A DNA stretch of 64,000 nt from Bradyrhizobium prioriisuperbiae (GCF_032397745.1 NZ_CP135921.1:1736001-1800000); one strand, 5' to 3'. Numbered from the stretch's first letter, positions 16,333-24,543 are shown. The notes: generated by a model not told the origin, from the letters alone. Numbers and translations are program-made.

Positions 16333-17088
16333 ATGATCAATTATCCCGACGATTCCTTAAACGCGCAGTTTCCGCCGATCCGGATTTCCGGCGGGCATCA
16401 TTTCGAGGCCGAGGTGCTGCGCATCGTGCGGCATCTGCATGTCGGCTCGCACTCGCGCATCGGCAACTACATCGTCAGCCAGATCCTGGTCAATGACGAC
16501 CTGCGCGAGGGCGTGCGGATCCGCAATCCGCATCACGCCATCCACAACGCCATCACCAATCCGCGCGGCGCGGTGCGCGATTCCGACCAGCCGAATTCGA
16601 CGCGGGCGGACCTGCTGGCCAATCCCGGCCGCGGCGCCGGCGCAACCATCGACTACTTCCCGTTCGAGTGGCCGCAGATCGGCGTCGGGCAACCGGGCCG
16701 TTCGCGCGACGAGATCCTGCTGCATGAACTGGTGCACGCCTTCATGATCCAGCGCGGCATCTCCAGTGTGCGCAAGCTGGATCGCGGCATCTATGCGCAC
16801 CGCGTGCGCCGCTTCGACATCGTGGACGATTTCTATGCGGTGATGATCACCAACGTCTATGCCTCGGAAACCAGCCGCGGCCGAAGGCAGGACCACCATG
16901 CGTTCTCGGCGCTGGGCCGCAACGCCATGAGCATCGCCTCCGATCCCCGGTTCCGCCCGTTCTTCACCGCGCTGGCCAGCCACGCGCCGGGGCTGGTCAC
17001 GGTGCTGCGGGGGATCGACACCCCGTTCAACCCCTGGCACCCGCGGATGGAACTGATCGACGCGACGTCGGTCTTCGATGACGCCTAA
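16333..17088 (+). CDS. M91-like zinc metallopeptidase, copy 1
   Basis: This 251-residue protein has the zinc-binding motif HELVH at 131-135 in the context LLHELVHAFMIQRGISS, similar to the M91 group (NleD/HopH1-type effectors and relatives). Upstream it has TRADLLANPGRGAGATIDYFPFEW, shared in outline with the paralogue at 41422-42165. No signal peptide is visible. ATG 16333 is preferred over GTG 16321 because GGAG at 16323-16326 is correctly spaced. Known M91 members are type III effectors that cleave host kinases, but many environmental relatives have no known target. No secretion genes are in this window. Confidence 0.7.
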   Translation: MINYPDDSLNAQFPPIRISGGHHFEAEVLRIVRHLHVGSHSRIGNYIVSQILVNDDLREGVRIRNPHHAIHNAITNPRGAVRDSDQPNSTRADLLANPGRGAGATIDYFPFEWPQIGVGQPGRSRDEILLHELVHAFMIQRGISSVRKLDRGIYAHRVRRFDIVDDFYAVMITNVYASETSRGRRQDHHAFSALGRNAMSIASDPRFRPFFTALASHAPGLVTVLRGIDTPFNPWHPRMELIDATSVFDDA

Positions 17089-17523
17089 GCGGGCTCTAGC
17101 CGGGCCACGCGCGAGGTGCTATAGAGCGGCCGTCGCAAGACGATGGCGCTGAATCTCGAAGCGGACTGCGGGCAGACCCGGGGGCAGTACCCGGCGCCTC
17201 CACCTTAGCAGCCGGATTTTGGCAGATCGGCTTTGGCAGCTTGAGCTTAAAAGTCTCATGTCGGTGACGAGACATCACCGGTGAGATTGATTTTGTCGAA
17301 AGGCAGAATTCCGGGCCGCCAAACTGAGTTGCCAAAACCTGAGCTGTTAAGGCGGGGGCGAAATAGGATCGATGGTCGCGAAGAAGTTTCGAAGTGTGCT
17401 CGGCATGATACCGCCGTTATCGGGTCAAAACACTAAATGCAAACGATAACGTTGCATTGAACGAAGTGCGCCTCGCGGCGTAACCTGTTCGGGGTTGAGA
17501 CACCTGGCAACAGAAGTCTTATT

Positions 17524-17558
17524 AGCCGCGTCGGCCTTCGGGCTGGCGCGGCTTTTAT
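17524..17558 (+). terminator. Strong rho-independent terminator, possible end of a small RNA
   Basis: AGCCGCG (17524-17530) pairs with CGCGGCT (17547-17553) around an inner CGGCC-TTCG-GGCTG hairpin, followed by TTTTATCTTT. No protein gene ends just before it on the + strand: the spacer 17089-17592 has no supported CDS. An AATGCAA/TTGCATT inverted repeat lies upstream at 17436-17458. A short transcript ending here is plausible but unproven. Confidence 0.7.
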
Positions 17559-17592
17559 CTTTGGGGCGAGCGCTATCTTTGGGGACAAGCCT

Positions 17593-18336
17593 TCAAGTCT
17601 CAGCGCGCCACGTGAAAGCCAGCCTTGTGTCTCCGGTGGGCGCGCCGGCGGCATCGTAGCGGCGCTCGCTGATGCTGCCGCGGCCTGCCGCATCGATGGT
17701 CACGACGGTGCTGCTGCGCGTGCCGTAAACCGGATGCCGCACGAAGATCGCGTTGCGCGGCCACTCGGCTGTCGGCGCGCCCGGATTCTCCTCCGGCTCT
17801 TCGCGCAGTTTTGCAAACAGCGGCTCGATATCTTTGTTGCCTGCCGTCATCCAGCCGGCTACGGCGGTCTCCAGCGCGACGATCTTGTCCCATTTGTCGT
17901 CCGGGCCGCCATTCGACAGGCCGTGCAGCCCCGCCGTCAGCGCGCGCCGCTCGACCTGCGGGCGGTTCACCCAGAGATCGGCAGCGTCCGGCGTCACCAC
18001 AAACAGATTGAGCGGATTGAGCGGCGCGAGATCGACCAGTTGTGGTGTCGCCAGTGCGCCGCGCCCTCGCACAAGGTCACGCACGGCGAGGCCGCGCGAC
18101 GGCGCGGTGACTGATGGTTCGCCGCAGCCCGCGCGGTTGGTGACGGCGGCGAACCGGCCCGTGGTCGAGACGCCCAGCCATGTGCCGCCCGACACCAGAT
18201 CCTGCCCCGCGATGATGTCGCCCTCGGGCCAGACCGCAAGCGGCGCACTCGCGCGATCGTGGCGCTCGTCGCGGTTGGCGATAGCTATCAGTTGCCAATC
18301 CGGATGGGCCTGCCAGGCGATCGCAAGAACACACAT
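17593..18336 (-). CDS. NRDE/TANGO2 family protein
   Basis: This 247-residue protein starts MCVLAIAWQAHPDW, with the family signature ANRDE shortly after (LIAIANRDERHDR). The start is fixed by AAGGAGG 7 bases upstream of ATG 18336. The N-terminal cysteine after Met recalls Ntn-hydrolase-like relatives. Eukaryotic TANGO2 is linked to Golgi organisation and heme or lipid handling; the bacterial function is not established. The length is normal. It has no operon partner here. Confidence 0.9.
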   Translation of the reverse strand: MCVLAIAWQAHPDWQLIAIANRDERHDRASAPLAVWPEGDIIAGQDLVSGGTWLGVSTTGRFAAVTNRAGCGEPSVTAPSRGLAVRDLVRGRGALATPQLVDLAPLNPLNLFVVTPDAADLWVNRPQVERRALTAGLHGLSNGGPDDKWDKIVALETAVAGWMTAGNKDIEPLFAKLREEPEENPGAPTAEWPRNAIFVRHPVYGTRSSTVVTIDAAGRGSISERRYDAAGAPTGDTRLAFTWRAET

Positions 18337-18541
18337 TCTGGCCTCCTTGTGCCGAGGGTTCCATAGCATGCCGCGCCGTGAGGCGATCTGCGGTTCATGC
18401 AGGGCTGGCAGCCGCTCGGCAAGCGCGACCGCGGTCGCTCCATGTTGTCCTGGATCCATGCTATCGCCATTGCTTCATAATCCTGGCTTCATAATCATGA
18501 ATCCAAAATTACGTCCGATCCTGCGTTGAGGCCTTGCCGGA

Positions 18542-19663
18542 ATGCCGCACCACTCTCGATTTCATCTGGGACTTGTTTTGACCGCCGCGTTGCTGCTGCA
18601 GACCATGGAAATCGATCCGGGCATCGCGCAGACGGCGCCTCCCGAGGCCAGCCAAACGCGCCCGACACCGCAGGACGACGCCTTGCGCCATATTCCGGAT
18701 TACGAGGTGCTGACCCTCGCTTTTCCGCCAAACCTGGCGCGACTGATGGTGACGGGGCGCGACGATTATTTCGCAGCGATCAGCCGCGATGCGCCGGCCC
18801 TGCAGCGCCTGCGCCTGCTGCTGGGCTTCGGCGAAAGCCTACATGACGGCACGACCGAAGGGCTGCATGCCTATTTCAGCAATCCCTCGGGCACGCTCGC
18901 GCCTGACCTGCTGATCGCGCTGCGCGAAGCGGGCCTGACAGAGCGCGCGGCCGTGGTCGCGGATGCGATCGCCGCGTTCGGGCCGACCTATCCCGTCGAC
19001 GACCGCAAGCGGTCGGACTTTTTCGCGCAGAGTTTTCTGCGCATCAAGGACGGCGTCGTGCCGGATCCCAAAAAGCCGCCTACCGCCGTGGACCTCAAGC
19101 TGCGGGAGCTGGGACGGCAGTTCGCCGACAAGACAAAGTTCCGCGCCGAGATCGAAGCCTATGTCCGTCGCGACGCTGGGCTGGCAGTGGCACTGACGCA
19201 GGCCCGCGCGCAATTGTCCGATACGCAGCGCCTGTCTTACCTGCAGGCGCAGCTTTTACCCGGCGTCTCCGGCTTTGGCGAGAGTTCAGCGATCCGGGAG
19301 CAGATCGAGCGCATGCCGCGCAATCATCGCACGGTGTTCGTGCTGACGCTGCTAACCGGCGAAGTGTTCAATGGCGGGCTGCATCAGTTCTTTTCCAACT
19401 CCAGCGGCGCCTTTGCCGAATACACGGCGCAAGCCTTGCGCGACATCGGGATGACGGGCCCGGCGGCCACCATCGACAAGGCACTGGCGATGTTTCCGAA
19501 ACCCTATCCGGTCTCCACCCAGGAGCGCCGTCGCGTCGCGTTCAAGCATGACTGGAACAAATGGGACGACCAGCTCGACGCCCTCACCGGCGCGATCGAC
19601 GGCGAAGACATCGACGGGGCGCTCGCGACCTACGCCCGGGAGCAGGATATTCTGCCGCGTTGA
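18542..19663 (+). CDS. Exported protein with two DUF4375 (DMP19-like) repeats
   Basis: This 373-residue protein begins with a probable signal peptide (FHLGLVLTAALLLQTMEIDPGIAQ, cleavage near 30). Two copies of the DUF4375 core follow: TEGLHAYFSNPSG at about 105-117 and NGGLHQFFSNSSG at about 277-289, each followed by a similar helical tail (ALREAGLTERAAVV… / ALRDIGMTGPAATI…). DUF4375 includes the neisserial DNA mimic DMP19, which is cytoplasmic. A duplicated, apparently exported version is unusual. The second copy keeps the NGG and NSSG better than the first. The cellular role is unknown. Confidence 0.8.
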   Translation: MPHHSRFHLGLVLTAALLLQTMEIDPGIAQTAPPEASQTRPTPQDDALRHIPDYEVLTLAFPPNLARLMVTGRDDYFAAISRDAPALQRLRLLLGFGESLHDGTTEGLHAYFSNPSGTLAPDLLIALREAGLTERAAVVADAIAAFGPTYPVDDRKRSDFFAQSFLRIKDGVVPDPKKPPTAVDLKLRELGRQFADKTKFRAEIEAYVRRDAGLAVALTQARAQLSDTQRLSYLQAQLLPGVSGFGESSAIREQIERMPRNHRTVFVLTLLTGEVFNGGLHQFFSNSSGAFAEYTAQALRDIGMTGPAATIDKALAMFPKPYPVSTQERRRVAFKHDWNKWDDQLDALTGAIDGEDIDGALATYAREQDILPR

Positions 19664-19778
19664 GGCGTAGCGTAATCGGCGAACGCCATTGCCCGCAACT
19701 GCTCGAGCGCTCAATGGCCTCGCGCCGAGATTTGTGCAAGACAGAGATCGTTCGAAAAACCGACCGGTGCAGGTTGCG

Positions 19779-20078
19779 ATGAGCCTCATTGAATCCAACG
19801 GATGTCCGCACCTATTTTGTCCCAAGTGCGCAACAGACGTGACGTGGCCAGCTTCCCTCTCCGCTGAGGACAAATCTGTCATCGCAGTCAAGGTACGAAG
19901 CGACACGTTGCCCGGCGTCATGTTTATTCACCGGACGTTCGGCCTCGATCTTGGAGAAGCCAAAGCGCTTGGGTTTCACATCACGCGCAAAAGCGGGGAG
20001 TGCCACCGCTGCCATCGGCCTTTGCAAGACGCGGTCTCAGTTTGCCCGCATTGCCGATCAGCGAATCTGGATTGGTAA
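19779..20078 (+). CDS. Small zinc-ribbon protein, 99 aa
   Basis: The product has two paired-cysteine knuckles: C-PHLF-CPKC near the N-terminus (about 9-16) and CHRCHRPL…CPHC near the C-terminus. The middle (GLDLGEAKALGFHIT) resembles the helix-turn of L7/L12-like or ClpS-like folds, but I cannot assign it. ATG 19779 (MSLIESNGCPHLFC) is preferred; the frame is open back to 19689. It probably binds one or two zinc ions. Function unknown. Confidence 0.65.
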   Translation: MSLIESNGCPHLFCPKCATDVTWPASLSAEDKSVIAVKVRSDTLPGVMFIHRTFGLDLGEAKALGFHITRKSGECHRCHRPLQDAVSVCPHCRSANLDW

Positions 20079-20182
20079 TCCAATCGCTCGAAGCGATCCC
20101 GCGCGGAAACAACATTCGATCGGGCACAAATCCCTTCCCTCGCGCGAAGCGCTCGCAAGCGCAGGCTCCGCAGAGCGTCCCT

Positions 20183-20303
20183 CGTCTCAACCGGCAAACA
20201 CCTCGTCGGTGTCCATGCGCACGCCGCGTATGATCCGGTTCTTGTCGTAGGCGCCCCGCAGGGGTGTGATGGCATAGCAGATCAGCAACGACGTCGAACG
20301 CCA
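20183..20303 (-). pseudogene. 3'-end fragment of a phytanoyl-CoA dioxygenase-like gene
   Basis: Read on the minus strand this encodes SLLICYAITPLRGAYDKNRI followed by [14 protein letters not shown] and a stop. It matches the C-terminus of the intact gene at 21067-21762, and a stop precedes the homologous part. Its bases align with 21063-21173 at an exact offset of 880 bp, with differences largely at third positions. The higBA cassette lies between the two copies. Confidence 0.88.
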
Positions 20304-20347
20304 TCAGCCCCCCACTCTCAAATCAGCGCGTCGCTGGGGTTTGCAAA

Positions 20348-20370
20348 ATGTACCAGAGGGTGGTACATTG
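20348..20370. promoter_or_regulatory. Perfect 8-bp inverted repeat, probable higBA operator
   Basis: AATGTACC (20348-20355) and GGTACATT (20363-20370) flank a 7-bp spacer, 20 bp before the higB start. HigA-type antitoxins bind palindromes at their own promoter, so this is the likely autoregulatory site. The assignment is from symmetry and position. Confidence 0.75.
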
Positions 20371-20390
20371 GCCCATCATGGAGCCGCGGC

Positions 20391-20687
20391 ATGATCGTGA
20401 GCTTTCGGGACGATTGGCTGCGCGATTTCTTTGTCACGGACGTCCGATCGAAGAGAATCCCACCAGATCTCGAAAGCCGCCTATTCCGCAAGATCCAGAT
20501 GATCGACGATGCAACCACCGATCAGGACTTGCGGGTGCCGCCCAGCAACCATTTCGAAAAGCTGCGAGGAAACCTGGAAGGCCTCCATTCGATCCGTGTC
20601 AACCAGCAATGGCGACTGGTGTTCCGGTGGGATGGCGGCCGGGGCGAAGCGGCAGGCGTCTATCTGGACGACCACAGTTACCGGTGA
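20391..20687 (+). CDS. higB: HigB-family toxin (RelE-type mRNA interferase)
   Basis: This 98-residue protein has the HigB/PemK-like RelE fold signature (MIVSFRDDWLRDFFV…LESRLFRKIQMIDDA…LHSIRVNQQWRLVFRW), a normal length for the family. HigB toxins cleave translated mRNA at the ribosome. The toxin gene precedes the antitoxin, the usual order for higBA, with 8 bases between them. The module is flanked by direct repeats of a phyH 3' end, suggesting arrival as a discrete cassette. Confidence 0.93.
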   Translation: MIVSFRDDWLRDFFVTDVRSKRIPPDLESRLFRKIQMIDDATTDQDLRVPPSNHFEKLRGNLEGLHSIRVNQQWRLVFRWDGGRGEAAGVYLDDHSYR

Positions 20688-20695
20688 GGTGAGCG

Positions 20696-21001
20696 ATGTT
20701 GACGACGAAACGCAAACCGGCCAGCGTTGGCGAAATTCTAATCGAAGAGTTCATGAAGCCAATGGCCCTGACCCAAGGCATGCTGGCCGAAGCGATGGGC
20801 GTGCAACGCAAGCACGTCAACGAGCTGTGCAACGATCGCCGCGGCGTCACGGCCGCGACAGCCCTTATTCTCGCGCGCGTGTTCGGCAACAGTCCCGATT
20901 TTTGGCTGAACGTGCAGCGGCGCAGCGATCTATGGGCCGCCATGCAGTCGCCCCGCGAACGAGAGCGGATCAAACGAGCCCGGCCGCTGACGGCCGCATG
21001 A
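20696..21001 (+). CDS. higA: HigA-family antitoxin
   Basis: This 101-residue XRE-type helix-turn-helix protein (VGEILIEEFMKPMALTQGML…GVQRKHVNELCNDRRGVTA…) matches HigA antitoxins. It neutralises HigB by direct binding and represses the operon, probably through the palindrome at 20348-20370. The ATG at 20696 follows a GAGGTGAG stretch. The FGNSPDFWLNVQ segment in the second half is the conserved HigA core. Confidence 0.94.
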   Translation: MLTTKRKPASVGEILIEEFMKPMALTQGMLAEAMGVQRKHVNELCNDRRGVTAATALILARVFGNSPDFWLNVQRRSDLWAAMQSPRERERIKRARPLTAA

Positions 21002-21066
21002 GCCAGAGACGAGTTTGCGGCAAGTGGACGGCAACGTTCGATGATGCGTGACGAATCGAATGTGTC

Positions 21067-21762
21067 TCAGCCGGCAAACACCTCGCCGGTGTCCATCCGC
21101 ACACCTCGTATGGCCCGGTTCTTGTCGTAGCTCTCGCGCAGGGACGTGAGGGCATAGCAGATCAGCAGGGATCGGCGCGGGGCGCCGCTGGTGTTGCAGG
21201 TGGCGCCGTGCAGCAAGGTGGAGCCGAACAGCAGGATATCGCCGGCCTGCCCCGTCATCACCTTTGCTTCCCGATGGAGTTGTCCCGCCGGCACATTCAG
21301 GCCATCGTCGCGATGCGTGCCGGCCACGACCTGCGTGCCGCCATTGTCCGGCCCGAACGGATCGAGATACACCAGCGCGGTCATCGTCTCCATCAGGTTC
21401 GAGCCTGGGCCGTCGCGATGCAGCAGTTGCGCGCCGCCGTCGAGGCGCGGCGCGCGCCCCTCGACCTGCGCCAGGAAAAACGGCGCGCGCAGCACATGAT
21501 GGGTGGCGGCCAGCAGCGCCGGCAGGCGGCAGACCCGCTGCACGATCGGATCGAGATCGAGCAGAGCATGGCGCCAGTCACGGCCCCGCGGCACCGGCCA
21601 TTTTTCGGAAGGAAGCTCGCCGGCCTCGAAGGCGGTGCGCAACGGCTCGCGCCAGTCCACAGGGACGGCGCCGCGGAGCAGGAGAAAGCCGTCATCGTCG
21701 AGACGTCGCGCGTTTTCAGCGTCGAGCCGGTTGACCGTCGTTGTCAGCAACACATCGCTCAT
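21067..21762 (-). CDS. Phytanoyl-CoA dioxygenase family protein
   Basis: This 231-residue Fe(II)/2-oxoglutarate oxygenase has H115-x-D117 in LLHRDGPG and H185 in [10 protein letters not shown], giving the 2-His-1-Asp iron triad. An arginine in [11 protein letters not shown] is placed to bind 2-oxoglutarate. The substrate is unknown; family members hydroxylate diverse small molecules. Its last ~110 bp exist in a diverged second copy at 20183-20303 beyond higBA, so the present 3' end may have been brought in by the cassette. Confidence 0.9.
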   Translation of the reverse strand: MSDVLLTTTVNRLDAENARRLDDDGFLLLRGAVPVDWREPLRTAFEAGELPSEKWPVPRGRDWRHALLDLDPIVQRVCRLPALLAATHHVLRAPFFLAQVEGRAPRLDGGAQLLHRDGPGSNLMETMTALVYLDPFGPDNGGTQVVAGTHRDDGLNVPAGQLHREAKVMTGQAGDILLFGSTLLHGATCNTSGAPRRSLLICYALTSLRESYDKNRAIRGVRMDTGEVFAG

Positions 21763-21865
21763 GGCTCAGTGTAAACGCGCGCGGGGCCGCGCTGCAACTG
21801 TCCGGCCCGAGCGCCTCAGAGCCTGACTGGAAATGTGGTTGGGACTTGCGCGGCGTATCATCCCC

Positions 21866-22000
21866 ACTCCGTCATTGCCGGGCTTATCCTCAGCGACTTG
21901 GCTGCGCCAAGTCGCGGTCACAATCCAGCTTTCTTCAATAAATCACCACGCGAGTTGAGCGCTTAAGCTGGATCACCGGGTCAAGCCCGGTGATGACGCT
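21866..22000. repeat. Palindromic repeat cluster
   Basis: The left part CATTGCCGGGCTTATCCTCA runs into GCGACTTGGC (21893-21902), TGC, GCCAAGTCGC (21906-21915), a perfect 10-bp hairpin of the same family as 8499-8521, 44131-44153, 50849-50873 and 50946-50968. The right part, AAGCTGGATCACCGGGTCAA GCCCGGTGATGACG, is a second palindrome (ATCACCGGG…CCCGGTGAT, about 21974-21996). The spacer 21763-22040 has no gene. Confidence 0.8.
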
Positions 22001-22040
22001 GAATGTGGTGAGCTGCTTTCGATCATTCTGAGTCAGACTC

Positions 22041-22979
22041 TCAGGATTGCGCCGGTTCACGCGGCCTGAATGCGGCGGCATGGCGCTTGACGAAGTCGCG
22101 CATGGTGGTCGGTGCCTGGCCGGTGAGCTTGAACATGGTGTCGGTCATGCGGTCGTAACGCCCCTGCCTGGTCAACTCGGTCATGGCCGAGAGATGGCGC
22201 ACCACGTGATCGGGAAAGCCCATTGTCCGCAGGCCTTCGCTCCACGCCTGGAGTGGAACGTCGCGATAGTGGATGGGCCTGCCGAGCGCGTCGGAGAACA
22301 CGTGGGCATAGTGATAGAGATCAGCGGAGTCCGGCCCGGTCAGATCGTAGATCTGTCCGATATGCGGCGCGGGATCGTCGAGGATCACGGCCACCGCACG
22401 CGCCACATCGACCGCCGAAATCGGCGACGTCCTGCCGGCGCCCATCGGCAGCGCCAACACGTCGGAGGCCCGCACGCCGGCGGCGGCGAGTGTGAGAAAA
22501 AAGCCCTCGAGGAACACCGTCGGCCGTATGGTGACAACCGGCAGTCCCGACCAGCACAGTGCCTGCTCCGCCAGCCAGTGCAGCTTGTGCTGCGGGCTGT
22601 CGGTCGTCTCCCGGATACTCATCTGCGAAACCGTCATCTGCGACATGTTCACGAATGCCTCGACACCGTGATGGCGCGCCACCGCGGCGGTGTTGATGGT
22701 GGCTTCCAGATAGGCGGCCGAGACCGACATTCCGAAATAGATGCGCCGGCAGCCTTCGATGGCGCGGTGCATCGACGCGAGGTCCGTGAGGTCGCCCACA
22801 ATGACCTCTGCGCCGAGCCGCCGCAGCGCTGCGGCACGCTCATCCTCGCGCCGAACCAAGGCGCGCACCTTGTGCCCCCTTGCCAGCAGGAATTCCGTCA
22901 GGTTGCGGCCGATGCCGCCCACGGCACCGGCGGCGCCGGTGACCAGGATCGGGGTGTCGTGGTGATGCCCGGTCGTCAT
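22041..22979 (-). CDS. NmrA-like/atypical SDR NAD(P)-binding protein
   Basis: This 312-residue protein opens with a Rossmann motif PILVTGAAGAVGGIGRNLTE (about 10-29), followed by RALVRR and VGDLTDLASM, typical of NmrA/NAD(P)H:quinone oxidoreductase-like SDRs. The residues expected for a canonical Tyr-x3-Lys pair are not obvious, so it may sense rather than reduce. It overlaps the upstream DUF2798 gene by 4 bases (ATGA) and is probably repressed with it by the divergent TetR protein. Related NmrA-TetR pairs respond to quinones or electrophiles, but the inducer here is unknown. Confidence 0.85.
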   Translation of the reverse strand: MTTGHHHDTPILVTGAAGAVGGIGRNLTEFLLARGHKVRALVRREDERAAALRRLGAEVIVGDLTDLASMHRAIEGCRRIYFGMSVSAAYLEATINTAAVARHHGVEAFVNMSQMTVSQMSIRETTDSPQHKLHWLAEQALCWSGLPVVTIRPTVFLEGFFLTLAAAGVRASDVLALPMGAGRTSPISAVDVARAVAVILDDPAPHIGQIYDLTGPDSADLYHYAHVFSDALGRPIHYRDVPLQAWSEGLRTMGFPDHVVRHLSAMTELTRQGRYDRMTDTMFKLTGQAPTTMRDFVKRHAAAFRPREPAQS

Positions 22980-23248
22980 GCCGCGGACCTCGGCTGAGGT
23001 TCGCGCGCCGGCAATCCCGCCTGCCGCATGACAAAGCGCTGGATCCGCGGGACGACGATCATCAGGATCGGCACCACCACGACATAACTCGTAACCGCGG
23101 CCTTCAGCCAGCGCGCCGCGAAATCCGGCTGGAAACCATAGTTCAAAGCGAGACCGACGAACGACATGCTGGTCGAGGTGATCAGGCCGGTGATCAGGGA
23201 GATCGCGGGTCCGATCAGTTTCGGGGGAAGAGCCATCTGCCTGCTCAT
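22976..23248 (-). CDS. DUF2798 small membrane protein
   Basis: This 90-residue protein has two hydrophobic helices (ISLITGLITSTSMSFVGLAL and AAVTSYVVVVPILMIVVPRI), matching DUF2798. The function is unknown. It is the first gene of a two-gene operon with the NmrA-like gene, with overlapping stop and start. The promoter lies in 23249-23334, shared with the divergent TetR gene and containing a GTATAA-C-TTATAC palindrome. Confidence 0.82.
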   Translation of the reverse strand: MSRQMALPPKLIGPAISLITGLITSTSMSFVGLALNYGFQPDFAARWLKAAVTSYVVVVPILMIVVPRIQRFVMRQAGLPAREPQPRSAA

Positions 23249-23300
23249 TTGCTTGCTCTCATTTGCTTGCTCCTGGGAACGGGGTTATTATTTAGACGAC

Positions 23301-23313
23301 GTATAACTTATAC
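23301..23313. promoter_or_regulatory. GTATAA-C-TTATAC operator between tetR-like and DUF2798 genes
   Basis: GTATAA (23301-23306) and TTATAC (23308-23313) are perfect inverted repeats with a 1-bp centre, 22 bp before the TetR start and 53 bp before the divergent gene. The half-sites also resemble -10 elements, so binding would occlude transcription in both directions. Inferred from symmetry and position. Confidence 0.72.
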
Positions 23314-23334
23314 AGCGTAAAAGCAATAGGACCG

Positions 23335-23886
23335 ATGCCGAGAACTGCCGATCCGGAGCTGCCTCACCGAATCTTGAAGGCCGCCGACGCCCTGTGGCAG
23401 TCGGGCGGCGAGGACGCCGTGACCATCCGCGGCGTGGCGGCGGAGGCCGGCACCACGACGCCGACGGTCTACAGCTATTATGCCGACCGGGAGGCGCTGC
23501 TGGCCGCGTTGCGCACGCTCGCCTTTCAACGCTTCTCAGGCTACCTCGCCAAATCGCGCGACTTCCAGGATGCCTGCGTGCGGCATCTCGAGTTCGGCAC
23601 CAGCCATCCGCGCGATTATGAATTGCTTTATGGACGCGGCTGGATGGAGCGCGTCTCAGCGGATGCGCAGGGGGCCGAGATCGAACGCTACACCGCCCAT
23701 CTGGTGCGCGCCGGTGTCGAACAAAGCCGGGCCACGCACATCGCCTATCCGATCATGATGATGCTGCACGGCGTGATCATGCATCGGCTCTTGAACAAGA
23801 AGCCGAGCGCCCTCGGCCGGACGATCGCCGCGGCCTGTCTCGAGGCCTGCAAAACGTTGCTGGAGAGCGCGCGGCGGAAGACATAG
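23335..23886 (+). CDS. TetR/AcrR family transcriptional regulator
   Basis: This 183-residue regulator has an N-terminal TetR helix-turn-helix (about 12-58: ILKAADALWQSGGEDAVTIR … TTTPTVYSYYADREALLAAL) and a variable C-terminal ligand domain. It is divergent from the DUF2798-nmrA-like operon and probably represses it and itself through the palindrome at 23301-23313. The ATG is close to the palindrome, so the leader is short. The inducer is unknown. Confidence 0.92.
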   Translation: MPRTADPELPHRILKAADALWQSGGEDAVTIRGVAAEAGTTTPTVYSYYADREALLAALRTLAFQRFSGYLAKSRDFQDACVRHLEFGTSHPRDYELLYGRGWMERVSADAQGAEIERYTAHLVRAGVEQSRATHIAYPIMMMLHGVIMHRLLNKKPSALGRTIAAACLEACKTLLESARRKT

Positions 23887-23978
23887 CGGCGGCCGCCGGA
23901 GCGGATGGCTTTGGCACCGTACGACCGGGTCGGTTTGGCCGTCCGATGCGGAGCTGTGTTGTCAATTTCAGGACACGA

Positions 23979-24500
23979 TCAACGCTGGCGCTTTTTGAGC
24001 ACGTCCAGCGCCCGGTCGGCGTGCACGGTCATTACCAACTCGCTGCTGATCACCTCGAGCACGGTCAGGTCGGTATCGATCACGAACGTGACGCGCTGCA
24101 GAGGCATCATCGGAATCCACCCCCTGACCCCGAACTGGCGTGCGACGACCTGATTGCTGTCCGATAACAGTGGATAGCCCAGTGAATGTTTCTCGGCAAA
24201 GTGCCGCTGCCGCTCCACCCTGTCGGCGCTGATGCCGACGGGCTGGGCCCCGACTGCCTTGAACTCGCCGATCAGATCGCGGAAGTGACAGCTCTCCACA
24301 GTGCAGCCAAGGCTCATGGCCGCGGGATAGAAGAACAGCACGACGGGACCATCGGCGAGGAGCCCGGACAGGCGACGCGGCGCACCGGTCTCATCGGGAA
24401 GCTCGAAATCAGTGACGACATCGCCTTTGCGCACGACAGGCCCCAATATGGAAACTGCGGGAATTCCTGGTGGCTCGATACCATATAGGAATTGGCGCAT
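23979..24500 (-). CDS. Peroxiredoxin (BCP/AhpC-TSA type)
   Basis: This thiol peroxidase has the peroxidatic cysteine in YPAAMSLGCTVESC (C66), with a second cysteine five residues on (C71), the pattern of 1-Cys/atypical 2-Cys BCP proteins. Position -2 is L instead of the usual P (family T-P-G-C). The family opening KGDVVTDFELPDETG begins at about residue 25. A GTG at 24434 is therefore a plausible start giving 151 residues; the ATG at 24500 gives 173. The ATG abuts the A-tract of a minus-strand terminator at 24501-24537, so the 5' region looks rearranged. It reduces peroxides in the cytoplasm. Confidence 0.85.
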   Translation of the reverse strand: MRQFLYGIEPPGIPAVSILGPVVRKGDVVTDFELPDETGAPRRLSGLLADGPVVLFFYPAAMSLGCTVESCHFRDLIGEFKAVGAQPVGISADRVERQRHFAEKHSLGYPLLSDSNQVVARQFGVRGWIPMMPLQRVTFVIDTDLTVLEVISSELVMTVHADRALDVLKKRQR

Positions 24501-24537
24501 AAAAAAAGCCCGCTAACACATTTGCGTTGCGGGCTTT
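24501..24537 (-). terminator. Rho-independent terminator, minus strand
   Basis: AAAGCCCGC (24505-24513) pairs with GCGGGCTTT (24529-24537); read on the minus strand the stem is followed by seven T (24507-24501). It lies directly downstream of the tRNA-fMet-like 3' remnant at 24544-24561, as expected if it was originally the tRNA terminator. Confidence 0.85.
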
Positions 24538-24543
24538 CCATCT

